A program made the translations under genes and the position numbers. Below are positions 8,829 to 18,922 of a stretch of 64,000 bases of DNA, piece by piece. The notes beneath the pieces were generated by a model, which was not told the DNA's origin, ran no database searches, and saw only the letters and a program-made list of their open reading frames with translations. Source of the stretch: Halalkalibacter nanhaiisediminis (GTDB lineage Bacteria; Bacillota; Bacilli; Bacillales; Bacillaceae_D); NCBI RefSeq assembly GCF_007830185.1, contig NZ_VLKZ01000001.1, positions 372,001 to 436,000 of the forward strand, written 5' to 3'. Numbering within the stretch: the stretch's first letter is position 1; every line of letters begins with the position of its first letter.

Positions 8829-8944
8829 TATTGATGAAGGTTAAGGATAAAGCCTCTACACCAGTAACTTTGTGCTTGTCCTCTTCCTCAAATTATGTCA
8901 TGCTCAAGTAATATAAGTGAGACGGAAAAGGCGGTTGATGATAA

Positions 8945-9529
8945 GTGAGTAAGGATGGGAAGCGTGAGCGTATTCTGAATGCGGCGATGGATATTTTTTT
9001 AAAAGAGGGGTATGATCGCGCGACGATGAAGGAGATTGCTAAAACGGCTGGGGTTGGCAAAGGGACAACGTATGAGTATTTTCCAAGTAAGGAAGCGTTG
9101 TTTTATGATGTGATGCAAAAAGGCTTTCGTTATTTTTTTACGGAGCTGAGTAATGCGATTTCTGGGGAGGGGACGGTCTATGAGAAGATGGTTCGCATGT
9201 ACGAGCGTCACCACCAGATTTTTCGGACGGAGACGCGTTTTCGCGATTTAATGATGAATGATTTCGGGAAAATATCAGAGGAGCTTCAAGTCTGGCTGAT
9301 TGAGCAGGAACAAGCTATGATTAATCAACTAGAGGAGATTGTTCATGATGGAATTGAATCAGGAGAGCTACGTCATGTCCATCCGCGAATAGCCGCGAGT
9401 ACGATGCTTCATAGTTTAAGGGTTGTCTACTTTTATCCATTAAAAGACGGAGAAACACTAGAGAAATTAACAGAAGCACAAATTGATATCTTCTTTGGCG
9501 GAGTTCGAAATAATGTTAATAGAATATAA
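8945..9529 (+). CDS. TetR-family transcriptional regulator
   Basis: A 194-residue protein with a GTG start. Residues 8-56 form the TetR helix-turn-helix: RERILNAAMDIFLKEGYDRATM, then EIAKTAGVGKGTTYEYFPSKEAL. The C-terminal helical domain is the usual ligand and dimer domain, whose ligand cannot be predicted. The gene stands alone between the BY-kinase operon and a large secreted protease gene and has its own terminator, so its targets are not evident from position. Confidence 0.92.
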   Translation: MSKDGKRERILNAAMDIFLKEGYDRATMKEIAKTAGVGKGTTYEYFPSKEALFYDVMQKGFRYFFTELSNAISGEGTVYEKMVRMYERHHQIFRTETRFRDLMMNDFGKISEELQVWLIEQEQAMINQLEEIVHDGIESGELRHVHPRIAASTMLHSLRVVYFYPLKDGETLEKLTEAQIDIFFGGVRNNVNRI

Positions 9530-9537
9530 AAAAACAA

Positions 9538-9574
9538 GTAGAAGCAGGGCGGATGTGTCTTGCTTCTATTTTCT
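9538..9574 (+). terminator. terminator of the tetR-like gene
   Basis: TAGAAGCA (9539-9546) pairs with TGCTTCTA (9561-9568), followed by TTTTCT. The dispersed post-terminator repeat begins directly after it. Confidence 0.75.
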
Positions 9575-9577
9575 GTC

Positions 9578-9659
9578 TAAAAGTTGATTAGTACCTAGTT
9601 GGACAGGAAAAGAATAAGGCTATTCCTAGGTTGAGAGTATAGGCTCATGAACGTTTTTG
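9578..9659 (+). repeat. dispersed post-terminator element, copy A
   Basis: About 82 bp starting TAAAAGTTGATTAG, with the blocks CTAGTTGGACAGGAAAAGAA, CCTAGGTTGAGAG and GGCTCATGAACGTTTTT. Its ends are weakly inverted (AAAAGTT with AACGTTTT). Confidence 0.75.
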
Positions 9660-9790
9660 CTTGAAAAGGGTGTGTGCGGACTTAAACCTTCTATGAAAAA
9701 ATAATTCTACCAAAACATTCCTATTTCTATTACAATGAAATTATTAGCAATTATTAGAAATGTAGGAAGGTTATTAAGGGGGTTCACTTG

Positions 9791-12700
9791 ATGAAAAAGT
9801 ACATACGAATGATTTCAGCTCTCGCCATGTCTGCGCTGCTTGTGGGTACTACTTTTGCTCAGACTGGATATGCTAGCACTGCTAGTACGAGCTTTCAAGA
9901 GCAAAGACAAGAGGGATTAAACCGCATCCTTGAACGACTTGAGCTCAAGCCTGAAGGGGAAGGCGTTCAAGCGCAAATGGAGGAACGAAAGCTGAGTGAG
10001 GATACACTTGTTGTTCGCTATTCCTCTCCACTATCGACTCAGGCTCATAGTCAGGCAGGAACGACTTTACAAAAGCGTATTTCTTCGCTTGGATATGATG
10101 TTGTCAAGATTCAAGGCAACGCGAAGATGGAAGATGTGATTAAGCGTTATGCGTCTATGAGTCAGGTTCGCTCCGTTCAGCCGAGTGTCCCTGTCGAATT
10201 ATTTAGTCAAAGGGATCCGAAAAGCGCCGATATGTATCATTTAGATACATTGAACATCGAGGAAGCATGGAAGCTTGCTGGTGATCATGAAGTCGTTGTT
10301 GGGGTTGTTGATACGGGGTTAGACCGTAATCATCCTGAGTTAAAAAACCAGTTAATTGGTGAATATAATTCGCATGATCCAATGAAACGTCCACTTGCTG
10401 ATCTTCATGGAACTCACGTATCAGGTATTATTGCGGCTGAAGCAGGAAATGGAATTGGCGGCTATGGCGTGAACCCTGATGCGAAAATACTTTCAATTGA
10501 TGTATTTAATCGCTATTATGGCTTTGATTATGACATCGCTGAAGGGATTCTTTATGCTGTTGAACAAGAGGTTGATGTGATTAACCTAAGTTTAGGAACT
10601 TATTATCCGTCACCTGTGTTAAAGGATGCTGTTGAAAAAGCGATTGACGCAGGGATTGTGGTTGTCGCAGCGGCTGGAAACGAGAACACGGATCAAATGA
10701 AGCCATACCCAGCAGGCTTCCCAGGTGTGATTAGTGTAGGGGCTACAAATGATGCCAATGAACGTGCATTTTTCACTAATTACGGTGCTGTCATTGATGT
10801 TGTTGCGCCTGGTGAAGATGTATATGGTCCTGCTTTTGATGTAGATAAGCACTCTACATTTGATAAGCTGTCAGGTACGTCGATGTCGAGTCCAATCGTG
10901 GCAGGGGTGGCATCCCTTCTTTTATCCAAGCATCCAGACTTAACGCCTTATCAAGTGAAATATATTCTTGAACAAACGGCACAGGATATTGGTGAGGCTG
11001 GCTATGATTTAACATATGGCTATGGAATGATCGATCCAGTGGCTGCTCTTCAATTTGATGTGACATCGATTCCTACAGAGCCAGCGATGCAAGAGGCTCA
11101 AGTGACGTTACAGGATGAGAATAAAGTTGTGTTAAATGGTCACTTTGATGCGCCTAAAAAAGAGTATCGATACCAGATGGCAGTCGAAGAAGGTGATCTG
11201 GTTCAATTTGTGTTAGAAGGAACAGACCTCTATGATCTCGCTTTTACTATTCAAGAAAGCTCAGCTAGAGGTGATGCTGATCCGATTGAAGTAGATGAAA
11301 CCGTAGCGGGTGGAACAGAAGCAAGATTGTATGAAGCAGAGCGTGCAGGAACGCTAACGGTAACAGTGAAGGATGCAAATGGGAAGTACAGTCAAGATGG
11401 TACGCACCAATTTGAATTCACGGCTGAAAAAGCAACTGAATATAAGGAAGATGGGTTGTCTGCAACAGATCCATTGGAGCTGAAATCCCTTCCGTACTCT
11501 TCTGCAAGCGAAGGGGATGGTCCGCTTTATTTAGCTGGTGAAGATGGAGATCGTGATTTCTTCCGATTTACGTCTGAAGAAGGAGAAATGGTCCAAGTTG
11601 ATGTATCAGGTGTACCTGGTGTTGAAGTAGGAATTCGTGTTTATATGGCCGAAGAATTCGATATGTATTACGGAGACGATAGTCCGTTCGATGAAGAAAT
11701 GCTCGACGAAGGTATGGGGCCTTACCCAATGTATACGGATCAAATGTATGGAGTGGGCGAGGATAAGACCCTTACATTTGAGACTTTCCCTGAAATGGAA
11801 TATGTCATCGAAGTAACGAGTCTTCCACTATACTTTAATGATCCATTTTTTATGATGTTCATGGGAATGGAAGAGACATTACAAGAGCCACAATATTCGT
11901 CGCACCTTCCTTATACGATTGAAGTGAAGGGTGAGGTGTTACCGCCAGATGAAGATGGATTTCCAATGATGGGTGGGATGACTTGGACGGAAGAAGTGAT
12001 TGTTGAGGAAGAGTTCATTGAGCAATATCATCAATCGAAAGAGCAACAAAAAGAAATGATCCTTGATTGGTTACTTGGAGGGTTCATATGGTTCCCAGAT
12101 GAGAGCTATATTGAAGAAATTATAAATGCAGCTCTTCCGATTTCGTTAGAAGAAGCGGCGAATGGTTATTTCCAAACAGGTTATGATCAAGACGTGTTTA
12201 CCTTTACGCCTGAAGCAAATGGGCTTTATGAATTAAGCTGGAATAAGACAGAAACGCTTCAACCAGTTGTCGAAGTACTTCGTGTTGATGAAGAGGAAGA
12301 GAAGACGCAATTAACTCATATTGCGTATAGTAATATGCTTGGTATCTTTGACTCATCAGTGAAAGAGCCTCCGACTAATGTTCATGTCGGTCTTGAAGAA
12401 GGCGAAACATATATCTTCATTATGACCAATCAATTTGGTTATGGGCAAGCGTCTCTTGATCAATATGAGCTTGAATTAGAATTAGTAAAAGAGAATGTTC
12501 AGGATTCTTATTGGAAGAACAATGATTATGAATACGCGAAGCCTGTGCCTAATTATACGATTAATGGAAATATGGCTATGACAGGAAGTCCAGCTATGTT
12601 CTATTATGAAGCGGAGCAGGACGAATTAGTTGGTCTACATTTTGCAAGCTTAAAAGCAACAGCTGCTCAAAAGCAAGGGCTGCCTGATGAATTATTTAAA

Positions 12701-13288
12701 CAAATTCTTCCGTTTGCCATTGTTGTAGAAGATACAAATGGCGATGGTGAATTATCAGATCGTGAAAAAGAAAATGTAACAGCCTTTTTACCGATGTACA
12801 TTACAGATACGGAAATAAAAGGATCGTTCCAAGCAAAAAAGGATGCTGGTTATTTTGTGATTATCACAAATGACTCCTTCTACAATGGTGTGCAAACGAC
12901 GTTGGCTCCTTATCAATTAACGGTTTCTAGTATTGATAGTAGTCGTGCTGAGGATAGCCCGTTTTACGGGCGAGGAAGTGGAAAATGGGAGACAGCTGGC
13001 TTCTTACCAGTAGCTGCAGAAGCAGGGAAAACGGAGACAAAGCATAGCTTAAATGTCCAAGAGGCTGGAACGTATGATATCACGCTTACATTACCAGAGG
13101 ATGTAGACGGGGTTCTTACTGTCTACAATGAAAAAGGGAATGTAGTAACAAAGGTTGATCATTATGGTCAAGGTGATAGTGAGATGATGTCTCTTAATTT
13201 GAAAGTAGGAAAATACACAATTGGTGTTCAAGATGCAAATGGAAATTCTAGCTTGCATGCCTATCGTGTAAAAGTAGTGAAGCGATAA
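9791..13288 (+). CDS. large secreted subtilisin-family (S8) serine protease
   Basis: The ATG at 9791 has AAGGGGG at 8-nt spacing; the product has 1165 residues. A signal peptide (about 1-29) is followed by an inhibitor-I9-like propeptide (about 70-138). The catalytic domain (about 150-420) holds Asp (VVDTGLD, about 174), His (DLHGTHVSG, about 206), oxyanion Asn (AAAGNEN, about 297) and Ser (LSGTSMSSP, about 364), so the triad is complete. The long C-terminal part has beta-rich, PPC-like stretches, acidic and methionine/tyrosine-rich segments (about 615-720) and an EF-hand-like DTNGDGELSDRE. There are no SLH domains or sortase motif, so it is probably released. It could process surface proteins or degrade peptides; this is inference. 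Confidence 0.93.
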   Translation: MKKYIRMISALAMSALLVGTTFAQTGYASTASTSFQEQRQEGLNRILERLELKPEGEGVQAQMEERKLSEDTLVVRYSSPLSTQAHSQAGTTLQKRISSLGYDVVKIQGNAKMEDVIKRYASMSQVRSVQPSVPVELFSQRDPKSADMYHLDTLNIEEAWKLAGDHEVVVGVVDTGLDRNHPELKNQLIGEYNSHDPMKRPLADLHGTHVSGIIAAEAGNGIGGYGVNPDAKILSIDVFNRYYGFDYDIAEGILYAVEQEVDVINLSLGTYYPSPVLKDAVEKAIDAGIVVVAAAGNENTDQMKPYPAGFPGVISVGATNDANERAFFTNYGAVIDVVAPGEDVYGPAFDVDKHSTFDKLSGTSMSSPIVAGVASLLLSKHPDLTPYQVKYILEQTAQDIGEAGYDLTYGYGMIDPVAALQFDVTSIPTEPAMQEAQVTLQDENKVVLNGHFDAPKKEYRYQMAVEEGDLVQFVLEGTDLYDLAFTIQESSARGDADPIEVDETVAGGTEARLYEAERAGTLTVTVKDANGKYSQDGTHQFEFTAEKATEYKEDGLSATDPLELKSLPYSSASEGDGPLYLAGEDGDRDFFRFTSEEGEMVQVDVSGVPGVEVGIRVYMAEEFDMYYGDDSPFDEEMLDEGMGPYPMYTDQMYGVGEDKTLTFETFPEMEYVIEVTSLPLYFNDPFFMMFMGMEETLQEPQYSSHLPYTIEVKGEVLPPDEDGFPMMGGMTWTEEVIVEEEFIEQYHQSKEQQKEMILDWLLGGFIWFPDESYIEEIINAALPISLEEAANGYFQTGYDQDVFTFTPEANGLYELSWNKTETLQPVVEVLRVDEEEEKTQLTHIAYSNMLGIFDSSVKEPPTNVHVGLEEGETYIFIMTNQFGYGQASLDQYELELELVKENVQDSYWKNNDYEYAKPVPNYTINGNMAMTGSPAMFYYEAEQDELVGLHFASLKATAAQKQGLPDELFKQILPFAIVVEDTNGDGELSDREKENVTAFLPMYITDTEIKGSFQAKKDAGYFVIITNDSFYNGVQTTLAPYQLTVSSIDSSRAEDSPFYGRGSGKWETAGFLPVAAEAGKTETKHSLNVQEAGTYDITLTLPEDVDGVLTVYNEKGNVVTKVDHYGQGDSEMMSLNLKVGKYTIGVQDANGNSSLHAYRVKVVKR

Positions 13289-13304
13289 TGCGATGAGAGA
13301 AAGA

Positions 13305-13333
13305 GCGGTGGCCAGAGGGTCATCGCTTTTTTG
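13305..13333 (+). terminator. terminator of the subtilase gene
   Basis: AGCGGTG pairs with CATCGCT (one G-T pair), followed by a run of Ts. Confidence 0.85.
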
Positions 13334-13372
13334 TGGGGTGGGGTATGGATGTTTTTATTGAAGCTGGAAATT

Positions 13373-13402
13373 CGTTGATAAATCCAAAATTTCGTTGATA
13401 AA
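13373..13402 (+). repeat. two CGTTGATAAA units 20 bp apart
   Basis: CGTTGATAAA occurs at 13373 and 13393. The same ten bases recur at 61748 beside array 4. It may be a variant of the 21-bp array family. Confidence 0.4.
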
Positions 13403-13451
13403 ATGACCCATCAGGTGTAAGAAGGTCCAGGTGAGACATGAGATAGCAAGG

Positions 13452-13486
13452 AAAAAGCTCTTGAGAGAATCCTCTCAACAGCTTTT
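13452..13486 (-). terminator. terminator of the SLH-only gene (minus strand), probably bidirectional
   Basis: AAAGCTCTTGAGAG pairs with CTCTCAACAGCTTT with one C-C mismatch. T tracts follow on both strands, so it can serve both convergent genes. Confidence 0.8.
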
Positions 13487-13492
13487 CTGCTT

Positions 13493-14257
13493 TTATTTAA
13501 AACGATCATCAAGTGAGCGTGCTAGGAAAGCAGCAAACTCTGCACGTGATGTATTAGCCAGAGGACGATATGCTCCACCTGCTTGTGATGTAATCCCATT
13601 CGCTGCAAGCACGTTTACTGACTCATAAGCCCAGTGTGAACGATTAAGATCGCTAAATGAAAAAAAGCGAGTTGGACTAGCGTAGTTGAATGCTCTGTCC
13701 AAAATGGCACTTACCTCAGCGCGGGACATTGTGTCATTTGGACGAATGTCTCCATTATAGCCTGTTAAAATACCTTGTTCTTCAAGAGCGCGTAATGAAT
13801 CAAAAGCCCAGTGTGTTCTTTTGACGTCGGAAGCTTTCAGTTGGTAGTTCGTTGATGCCGTTAATTGTAAGGCATTTGCAACCATTGTAGCGGCTTCTGC
13901 ACGTGAAATCGAATCAGTTGGTGCAAATTGTCCTTCACTTTTTCCATTAATTAAACCTTGAAGGTACAGATATTCAATTGCGGCAAAGGCAAAATGATCT
14001 TTAGGAACATCAGCAAAGCTCGGTACTACCTCTTCTTCCTCTACGATCTCATCCTCAGCTTCTTCGTCAATGACTTCCTCGACCTCTTCGTCAGTTTCCT
14101 CTCCGATCGGTACTTCCTCCGTTACTTCTTTTTCAGAGAACTCTTCTGAAATCGGTTGAGCGTCAATTGTCTCTTCAGCGGATACAGCGGATACGAGTAA
14201 GAGACTGGCAAAAGTAGTTGATAGAACAGCGTATGGAATTCGTTTTTGGAACTTCAT
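13493..14257 (-). CDS. SLH-only exported protein with acidic N-terminal region
   Basis: A 254-residue protein with an AGGAGGT ribosome site, a signal peptide (about 1-27, ending VSA) and an extremely Glu-rich stretch (about 28-78). Three SLH domains (about 80-135, 143-192 and 200-252) follow, with SRAE motifs, and end at the stop codon. Nothing but the acidic segment accompanies the SLH repeats, so no enzymatic activity is expected. It may occupy polymer sites, act as a spacer, or bind cations. It is divergent from the next SLH gene, with about 280 bp of AT-rich DNA between them. Confidence 0.85.
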   Translation of the reverse strand: MKFQKRIPYAVLSTTFASLLLVSAVSAEETIDAQPISEEFSEKEVTEEVPIGEETDEEVEEVIDEEAEDEIVEEEEVVPSFADVPKDHFAFAAIEYLYLQGLINGKSEGQFAPTDSISRAEAATMVANALQLTASTNYQLKASDVKRTHWAFDSLRALEEQGILTGYNGDIRPNDTMSRAEVSAILDRAFNYASPTRFFSFSDLNRSHWAYESVNVLAANGITSQAGGAYRPLANTSRAEFAAFLARSLDDRFK

Positions 14258-14541
14258 AAGAACCTCCTGATATGTAAATTTTAACAGTATTCACTAACTC
14301 TTAATATACTAGATTTTACTAAATATGAATAGTATTTTCTAATTAGCATAAAATTTTTTGCATTACTGAGTAAAAAGTATCAATTCTCTTGAAAGCTCTC
14401 AAAGTTTGACAATCTACCTTTTCATTAGTTAGGAAATCTTGTAAGATTGTAGTCGTATATGTAGGAGTTTCTCAAGAATGTGGGAAACCTTCAATTACAG
14501 AGGAAGTCAATGGTACTAAGACTTAGTTTGGAGTGAATCGT

Positions 14542-16803
14542 TTGAATAGTATAAAAAGGAAATTAGTAGCTTGTACGATGGGGATTGTCTTAGTGGCAAC
14601 ACCTCTCCATGTGGATGCCTATAGTGGATTTGGAACAAAACAGTCGTCAACAAAAGAAGAATTAGCAAGTGGTGTTTCCTTGATTCGTGAGCATTACATA
14701 AACGGAATTACGCCAAGAGCTGTCCAAGTACTAGATGTTGTTTATCGTAATCCAGCTGTCGATCTCGAACTCTATCAACTTTCACCTCTTGGTCGTGTTC
14801 TGCCGACATCACAGCATGCAATTGCGAACACATCAGAAGGTCATTATGTCGTTGGGGCAGTAAATGCTTCTTTTTATAATTTGGCTAACGGAATACCCGT
14901 TAATATGCTTGTGAAAAACAATGAAATTATTAACTACGGGATCCTATCAAATGATGATGGTCCAGTAAATGCTCCGTTTGCATTTGGGGTGAACCGAAAT
15001 GGTGCACTAACAATTGCTGATTATGAACCGTCGATGAGTTTTCAACATAAGGGAAGGTCGATTCCGCTAACAGCAGTAAATAGTGAAAGAAGAAGTGGTG
15101 AGGCTGTTCTCTATACAGGAGGACATTTATCGACTACAACTGGAGCAAGTCCTTATGCAACTGAAATTGTCGTGACAAATACGAACAAGAGTGCAAAGAA
15201 ATTTTCTTTTAGCGATCGTATTGTTGGAACAGTATCGGAAATTCGTCGATTAGGCGAAGGAGCGAATGCGACCATTCCAGCGGATGGCTTTGTTATTTCA
15301 GCTAACGGTGGTGCATTAGCTGAGTCGTTAGCAGGAGTTGCTGTGGGTGATGAGATTGTGGTGGAAGCGACGATCAATGACACATGGAAAGATGCTGAAT
15401 TTATGATGGCAACGGGACCGACCTTGCTACGCAATGGTCAAGTTTCTATTTCAATGAATGAAACGGGATCGTTTGCGACATCTAGACATCCTCGTTCTGC
15501 GGTAGGGATTTCAAGCGATGGTACGAGATTATTTCTTGTCACAATTGATGGCAGACAATCCGGTTACAGTCAAGGAGCGACAATGCGTGAGTTAGCGGAG
15601 TATATGCGTTCAATCGGCGCTTATCAAGCGATTAATTTAGATGGTGGAGGTTCCACGACAATGGTAGCGAGATTGCCATCTTTTGAGCAGGCAACTGTTG
15701 TCAACCGTCCATCTGATAATCGCGAGCGTTCTGTACCAAATACATTGCAGGTCATTTCCACAGAAGGGCCGAAGCAAGTAACAGAGCCGAAGCTAACGAT
15801 TGATACGCTTGATCAAATTTCTGCTTGGCAAGCAAGTAGTGCTCGTGCTGAAGCGTCGATTGCTGCAACAAATCAATATGAGCCAGTACGCGTTGGCGCA
15901 CGTGCGCTGAAATTAAATTATGATTATACAAAAGGTGAAAGTGGCATTTCTGCGGCTTATGTGAAGGCGAAAACGGCTATTTCGCTTAAAGGAAGACCTG
16001 TAGAGCTTGGTATGTGGGCATTTGGTGACGGGGCTGAACACTGGCTTCGTGGAACGATCATCGATGGTGCTGGTCAAAGACATACGATTAACTTCACAGC
16101 GGAAAATCAGTTCAACTGGTCAGGCTGGCGTTATGTAAGGGCTGACGTGCCAGGGAATGTCACGCAACCAATCAAGCTAGAGCAAGTATATATCGCTCAA
16201 GCGAATACGGCTAAGCAAGGAAAAGGCGCAGTATACTTCGATCAGCTCGAAGCAATCTACCAATCTTCTTATCAAGTAGAGAGATTTAAAGATGTGACAC
16301 CTACCTATTGGGCTCGTCAATCGATCCTTGAATTAAATAATCGTAATGTGATCAGTGGATTTAGTGATGGTACATTCCGTCCAGGGGAATCGATTACACG
16401 TGAACAAACAGCTGTGATGATTGCACGAGCATTGAATCTTTTTGCAGGTACTCATAAGCCATCGTTTAACGACGTTGCTAGTAGTTCCTTCTACTATGAT
16501 GCGATTGCGGCCGTCGACCAAGCAGGTATTATGAGCGGGAAGACAGCAAGAAGCTTCAACCCGAAGGACACATTAACACGTGCTGAAATGGCTGTTATTC
16601 TGCAGCGTGCTTATGACATTCGTAGCTCGTCATCCCAGCCGTTTCCTGATGTTGATCGTTCGCACTGGGCTTTTGGAGCAATTGATGCTATGAAAGCAAG
16701 AAATATTGCAGCAGGTCAACCAAGCGGAGGATATGGTCCATCACTACCAACGACTAGAGCGGAATTCTCTGTATTCTTAGATCGTGTTAGTAAGATGAAT
16801 TAA
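14542..16803 (+). CDS. phosphodiester glycosidase (NAGPA domain) with three SLH domains
   Basis: The TTG at 14542 is preferred because TTTGGAG lies 8 nt before it; the GTG at 14533 has no site. The product has about 753 residues: a signal peptide (about 1-26), a NAGPA domain (about 45-405) with NASFYN, ATGPTLLRNG, SRHPRSAVGI, LFLVTIDGRQ and the hallmark NLDGGGSTTM, a beta-rich carbohydrate-binding-like region (about 415-580), then three SLH domains (about 585-750). NAGPA enzymes split phosphodiester-linked GlcNAc, and bacterial ones are associated with wall teichoic-acid turnover. This one is probably wall-bound and acts on wall polymers. Confidence 0.9.
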   Translation: MNSIKRKLVACTMGIVLVATPLHVDAYSGFGTKQSSTKEELASGVSLIREHYINGITPRAVQVLDVVYRNPAVDLELYQLSPLGRVLPTSQHAIANTSEGHYVVGAVNASFYNLANGIPVNMLVKNNEIINYGILSNDDGPVNAPFAFGVNRNGALTIADYEPSMSFQHKGRSIPLTAVNSERRSGEAVLYTGGHLSTTTGASPYATEIVVTNTNKSAKKFSFSDRIVGTVSEIRRLGEGANATIPADGFVISANGGALAESLAGVAVGDEIVVEATINDTWKDAEFMMATGPTLLRNGQVSISMNETGSFATSRHPRSAVGISSDGTRLFLVTIDGRQSGYSQGATMRELAEYMRSIGAYQAINLDGGGSTTMVARLPSFEQATVVNRPSDNRERSVPNTLQVISTEGPKQVTEPKLTIDTLDQISAWQASSARAEASIAATNQYEPVRVGARALKLNYDYTKGESGISAAYVKAKTAISLKGRPVELGMWAFGDGAEHWLRGTIIDGAGQRHTINFTAENQFNWSGWRYVRADVPGNVTQPIKLEQVYIAQANTAKQGKGAVYFDQLEAIYQSSYQVERFKDVTPTYWARQSILELNNRNVISGFSDGTFRPGESITREQTAVMIARALNLFAGTHKPSFNDVASSSFYYDAIAAVDQAGIMSGKTARSFNPKDTLTRAEMAVILQRAYDIRSSSSQPFPDVDRSHWAFGAIDAMKARNIAAGQPSGGYGPSLPTTRAEFSVFLDRVSKMN

Positions 16804-16944
16804 CTTGTTCTTTTCTTCTATTAATCTGGTTAACAGAAAGATAGGATGAAAGAAATGAGAAGAACGTAAAATGAAGAAAGCCTCAGATCTCACAAGTAGG
16901 AAAGAGTAGACGGGATTTGAGGCTTAAGAAAGGGGCTTTTTTTC

Positions 16945-18846
16945 TTGAAACATCTTCTTATTCTGCTTCTTGTGGCGAGTGCGGTCCTTTTTCCGCTTCA
17001 ATCGAACAAAGCAGCTGCGAATACAGATGATTTAACAGGACATTCACTTGAGGGAGAAATGCGTGAGGCTGTTAAGCGAGGCATTCTTGGTGGATATGGT
17101 CCAGGACGTTATGGTCCTAATGATAAGGTAACACGAGCTCAATTTGCGACATTTCTATCACGCGCACTAGAATTGCCTCCAGGAGAAGCATCATTTAATG
17201 ATGTTCCAGTCACGCACCCATTGGCTACAGGGATTGGAAGAGCATCAGCAGCTGGTATTGTTGGTGGTTATCCTGGGAATGTTTTCAAACCATCAGAGTA
17301 TATTTCTCGTGAGCAAATGGCGGTCATGATTGATCGTGCCCTTGCTTATAAGGGTGTCAATCGTACACCTATCATCCTGACTTTTACAGATACAGAGCGG
17401 ATTCATCCATCTTTCCGTAATGCTGTTGCAAACAATGTCTACCTTGGGATTATTGGTGGGATGCCAAACGGAAACCAAACGTTTCGCTTTGGACCGAAGG
17501 ATGATGCAACACGAGCTCATGGTGCAGCCTTTATTATTCGCATGTTGAAAGCGGCTGAATCAGGTGCGGGTAGAACGGATCTTTATCATGTGGGCACAAT
17601 TGATGCAAGTGGACAAATTCGTTTGCAGCCACAACCGTATATGAGCTTTCGTGACGCCAATCAATCAGGTGCAGAAGTGATTATCCAAGGTGAAGATGTA
17701 TTGAAAATGAACAGTGGAGCAGTCGTTGCGACTCCATCAACAGGTCAATCAACGACAAGAATATTCGCTTCTAACAAGCAAACGCAGTTAACCTACGTGA
17801 TGGCAGGGGCTGAATTAAGGTATCTGAATGCTGATGAGAATTGGATTGAAGTTCGCTATGCCGATGGTACTGGATTTGTTAGTCAAAAGGATGCGAAGCT
17901 GATTCCGACCGCCCTTGAACAAGGGAGATCGTATTACCAGCCTGTAAATGGTGTTCTTAGACATTACGTGTACAATCCGTTGACGAATTCATATGGCATG
18001 TATCCGTTCGGTGATGCTCCATCCTTTATGAAGGAAAGTGAGCGCTACTATAGTCTTAACGGACGTGATTTCTACAGTGCATCGGGCCAAAAGGTAGGAG
18101 AGGGTTATCAGTACTTTACCTACTTGCCACTACGTACGAAATCGAATTACACAGCAGAAGAATTAAATAGCTATATCCGTTCGGTCACTTCGACTATTAA
18201 CGGAAAAGTTGTCGCGAATGAAAGTCCATTACGTAATTTAGGACATGTCTTTAAGCGTGCAGAAGAAGAATATGGCATTAACGCTCTTTACTTATTTGCT
18301 AAAGCGATTCATGAAAGTAGCTATGGTTTAAGTGAAATTGCCAATCAACGTAAAAATCTATTTGGCTATCAAGCTTATGATCGTGATCCATTAGGCAATG
18401 CCAAACCATTTGCTAGTTTTGAAGAATCGATTATGTTTGTGGCCCAAGCCATGAATGAGCGGTATTTAACACCAGAAGGCGTCAACTACCGTGGTGCTGT
18501 ACTTGGTAACAAGAGTCATGGAATGAACGTAAACTATGCCTCTGATCCTTTATGGGGACAAAAAATAGCTAGTCATATGTATAGAGCTGATACGTTCCTT
18601 GGTAAGAAAGATTATGGTTACTATACTATTGCCCGAACGACAGAAGCATTAAACGTCCGTTATCAACCAAATACGCAATTAGCTGCCCAGTATCGTTATC
18701 CTAATGCTAATTACTACGTTGCATTACTTGAAGAATCGAAGCAAAACGATGGAACTTGGTATAAAGTCTTCTCAGACGATAAAAATCAAGAGTTTGGCTA
18801 TGTCCATGGAAACTATGTTGAACGTGTTCCGTTAATGAAGCCTTAA
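16945..18846 (+). CDS. SLH-anchored endo-beta-N-acetylglucosaminidase (GH73-type autolysin)
   Basis: A TTG start with AGGGG at 9 nt; 633 residues. A signal peptide (1-25) is followed by three N-terminal SLH domains (about 30-205; TRAQ, SREQ and TRAH motifs), a region with an SH3-like segment (about 270-335) and a glucosaminidase domain (about 425-560) with the catalytic-type segment KAIHESSYGLSEIANQRKNL and FGYQAYD. A C-terminal SH3 domain (about 565-628) closes the protein. It would cut glycan strands of peptidoglycan. A stem (AAGCCTCA/TGAGGCTT, 16878-16925) just upstream may separate it from the previous gene. Confidence 0.9.
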   Translation: MKHLLILLLVASAVLFPLQSNKAAANTDDLTGHSLEGEMREAVKRGILGGYGPGRYGPNDKVTRAQFATFLSRALELPPGEASFNDVPVTHPLATGIGRASAAGIVGGYPGNVFKPSEYISREQMAVMIDRALAYKGVNRTPIILTFTDTERIHPSFRNAVANNVYLGIIGGMPNGNQTFRFGPKDDATRAHGAAFIIRMLKAAESGAGRTDLYHVGTIDASGQIRLQPQPYMSFRDANQSGAEVIIQGEDVLKMNSGAVVATPSTGQSTTRIFASNKQTQLTYVMAGAELRYLNADENWIEVRYADGTGFVSQKDAKLIPTALEQGRSYYQPVNGVLRHYVYNPLTNSYGMYPFGDAPSFMKESERYYSLNGRDFYSASGQKVGEGYQYFTYLPLRTKSNYTAEELNSYIRSVTSTINGKVVANESPLRNLGHVFKRAEEEYGINALYLFAKAIHESSYGLSEIANQRKNLFGYQAYDRDPLGNAKPFASFEESIMFVAQAMNERYLTPEGVNYRGAVLGNKSHGMNVNYASDPLWGQKIASHMYRADTFLGKKDYGYYTIARTTEALNVRYQPNTQLAAQYRYPNANYYVALLEESKQNDGTWYKVFSDDKNQEFGYVHGNYVERVPLMKP

Positions 18847-18922
18847 TAAAAAGAGAAGGATAGGTGAACAAATTGATTGTGTTTGCCGTCCTTCTTTTCA
18901 CATGAAAGGAGAGGAAATAGCG

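Noticed and set aside
13305-13333. Transposon end after the subtilase gene
   Set aside because: The hairpin with T tract is an ordinary terminator and no transposase is present.
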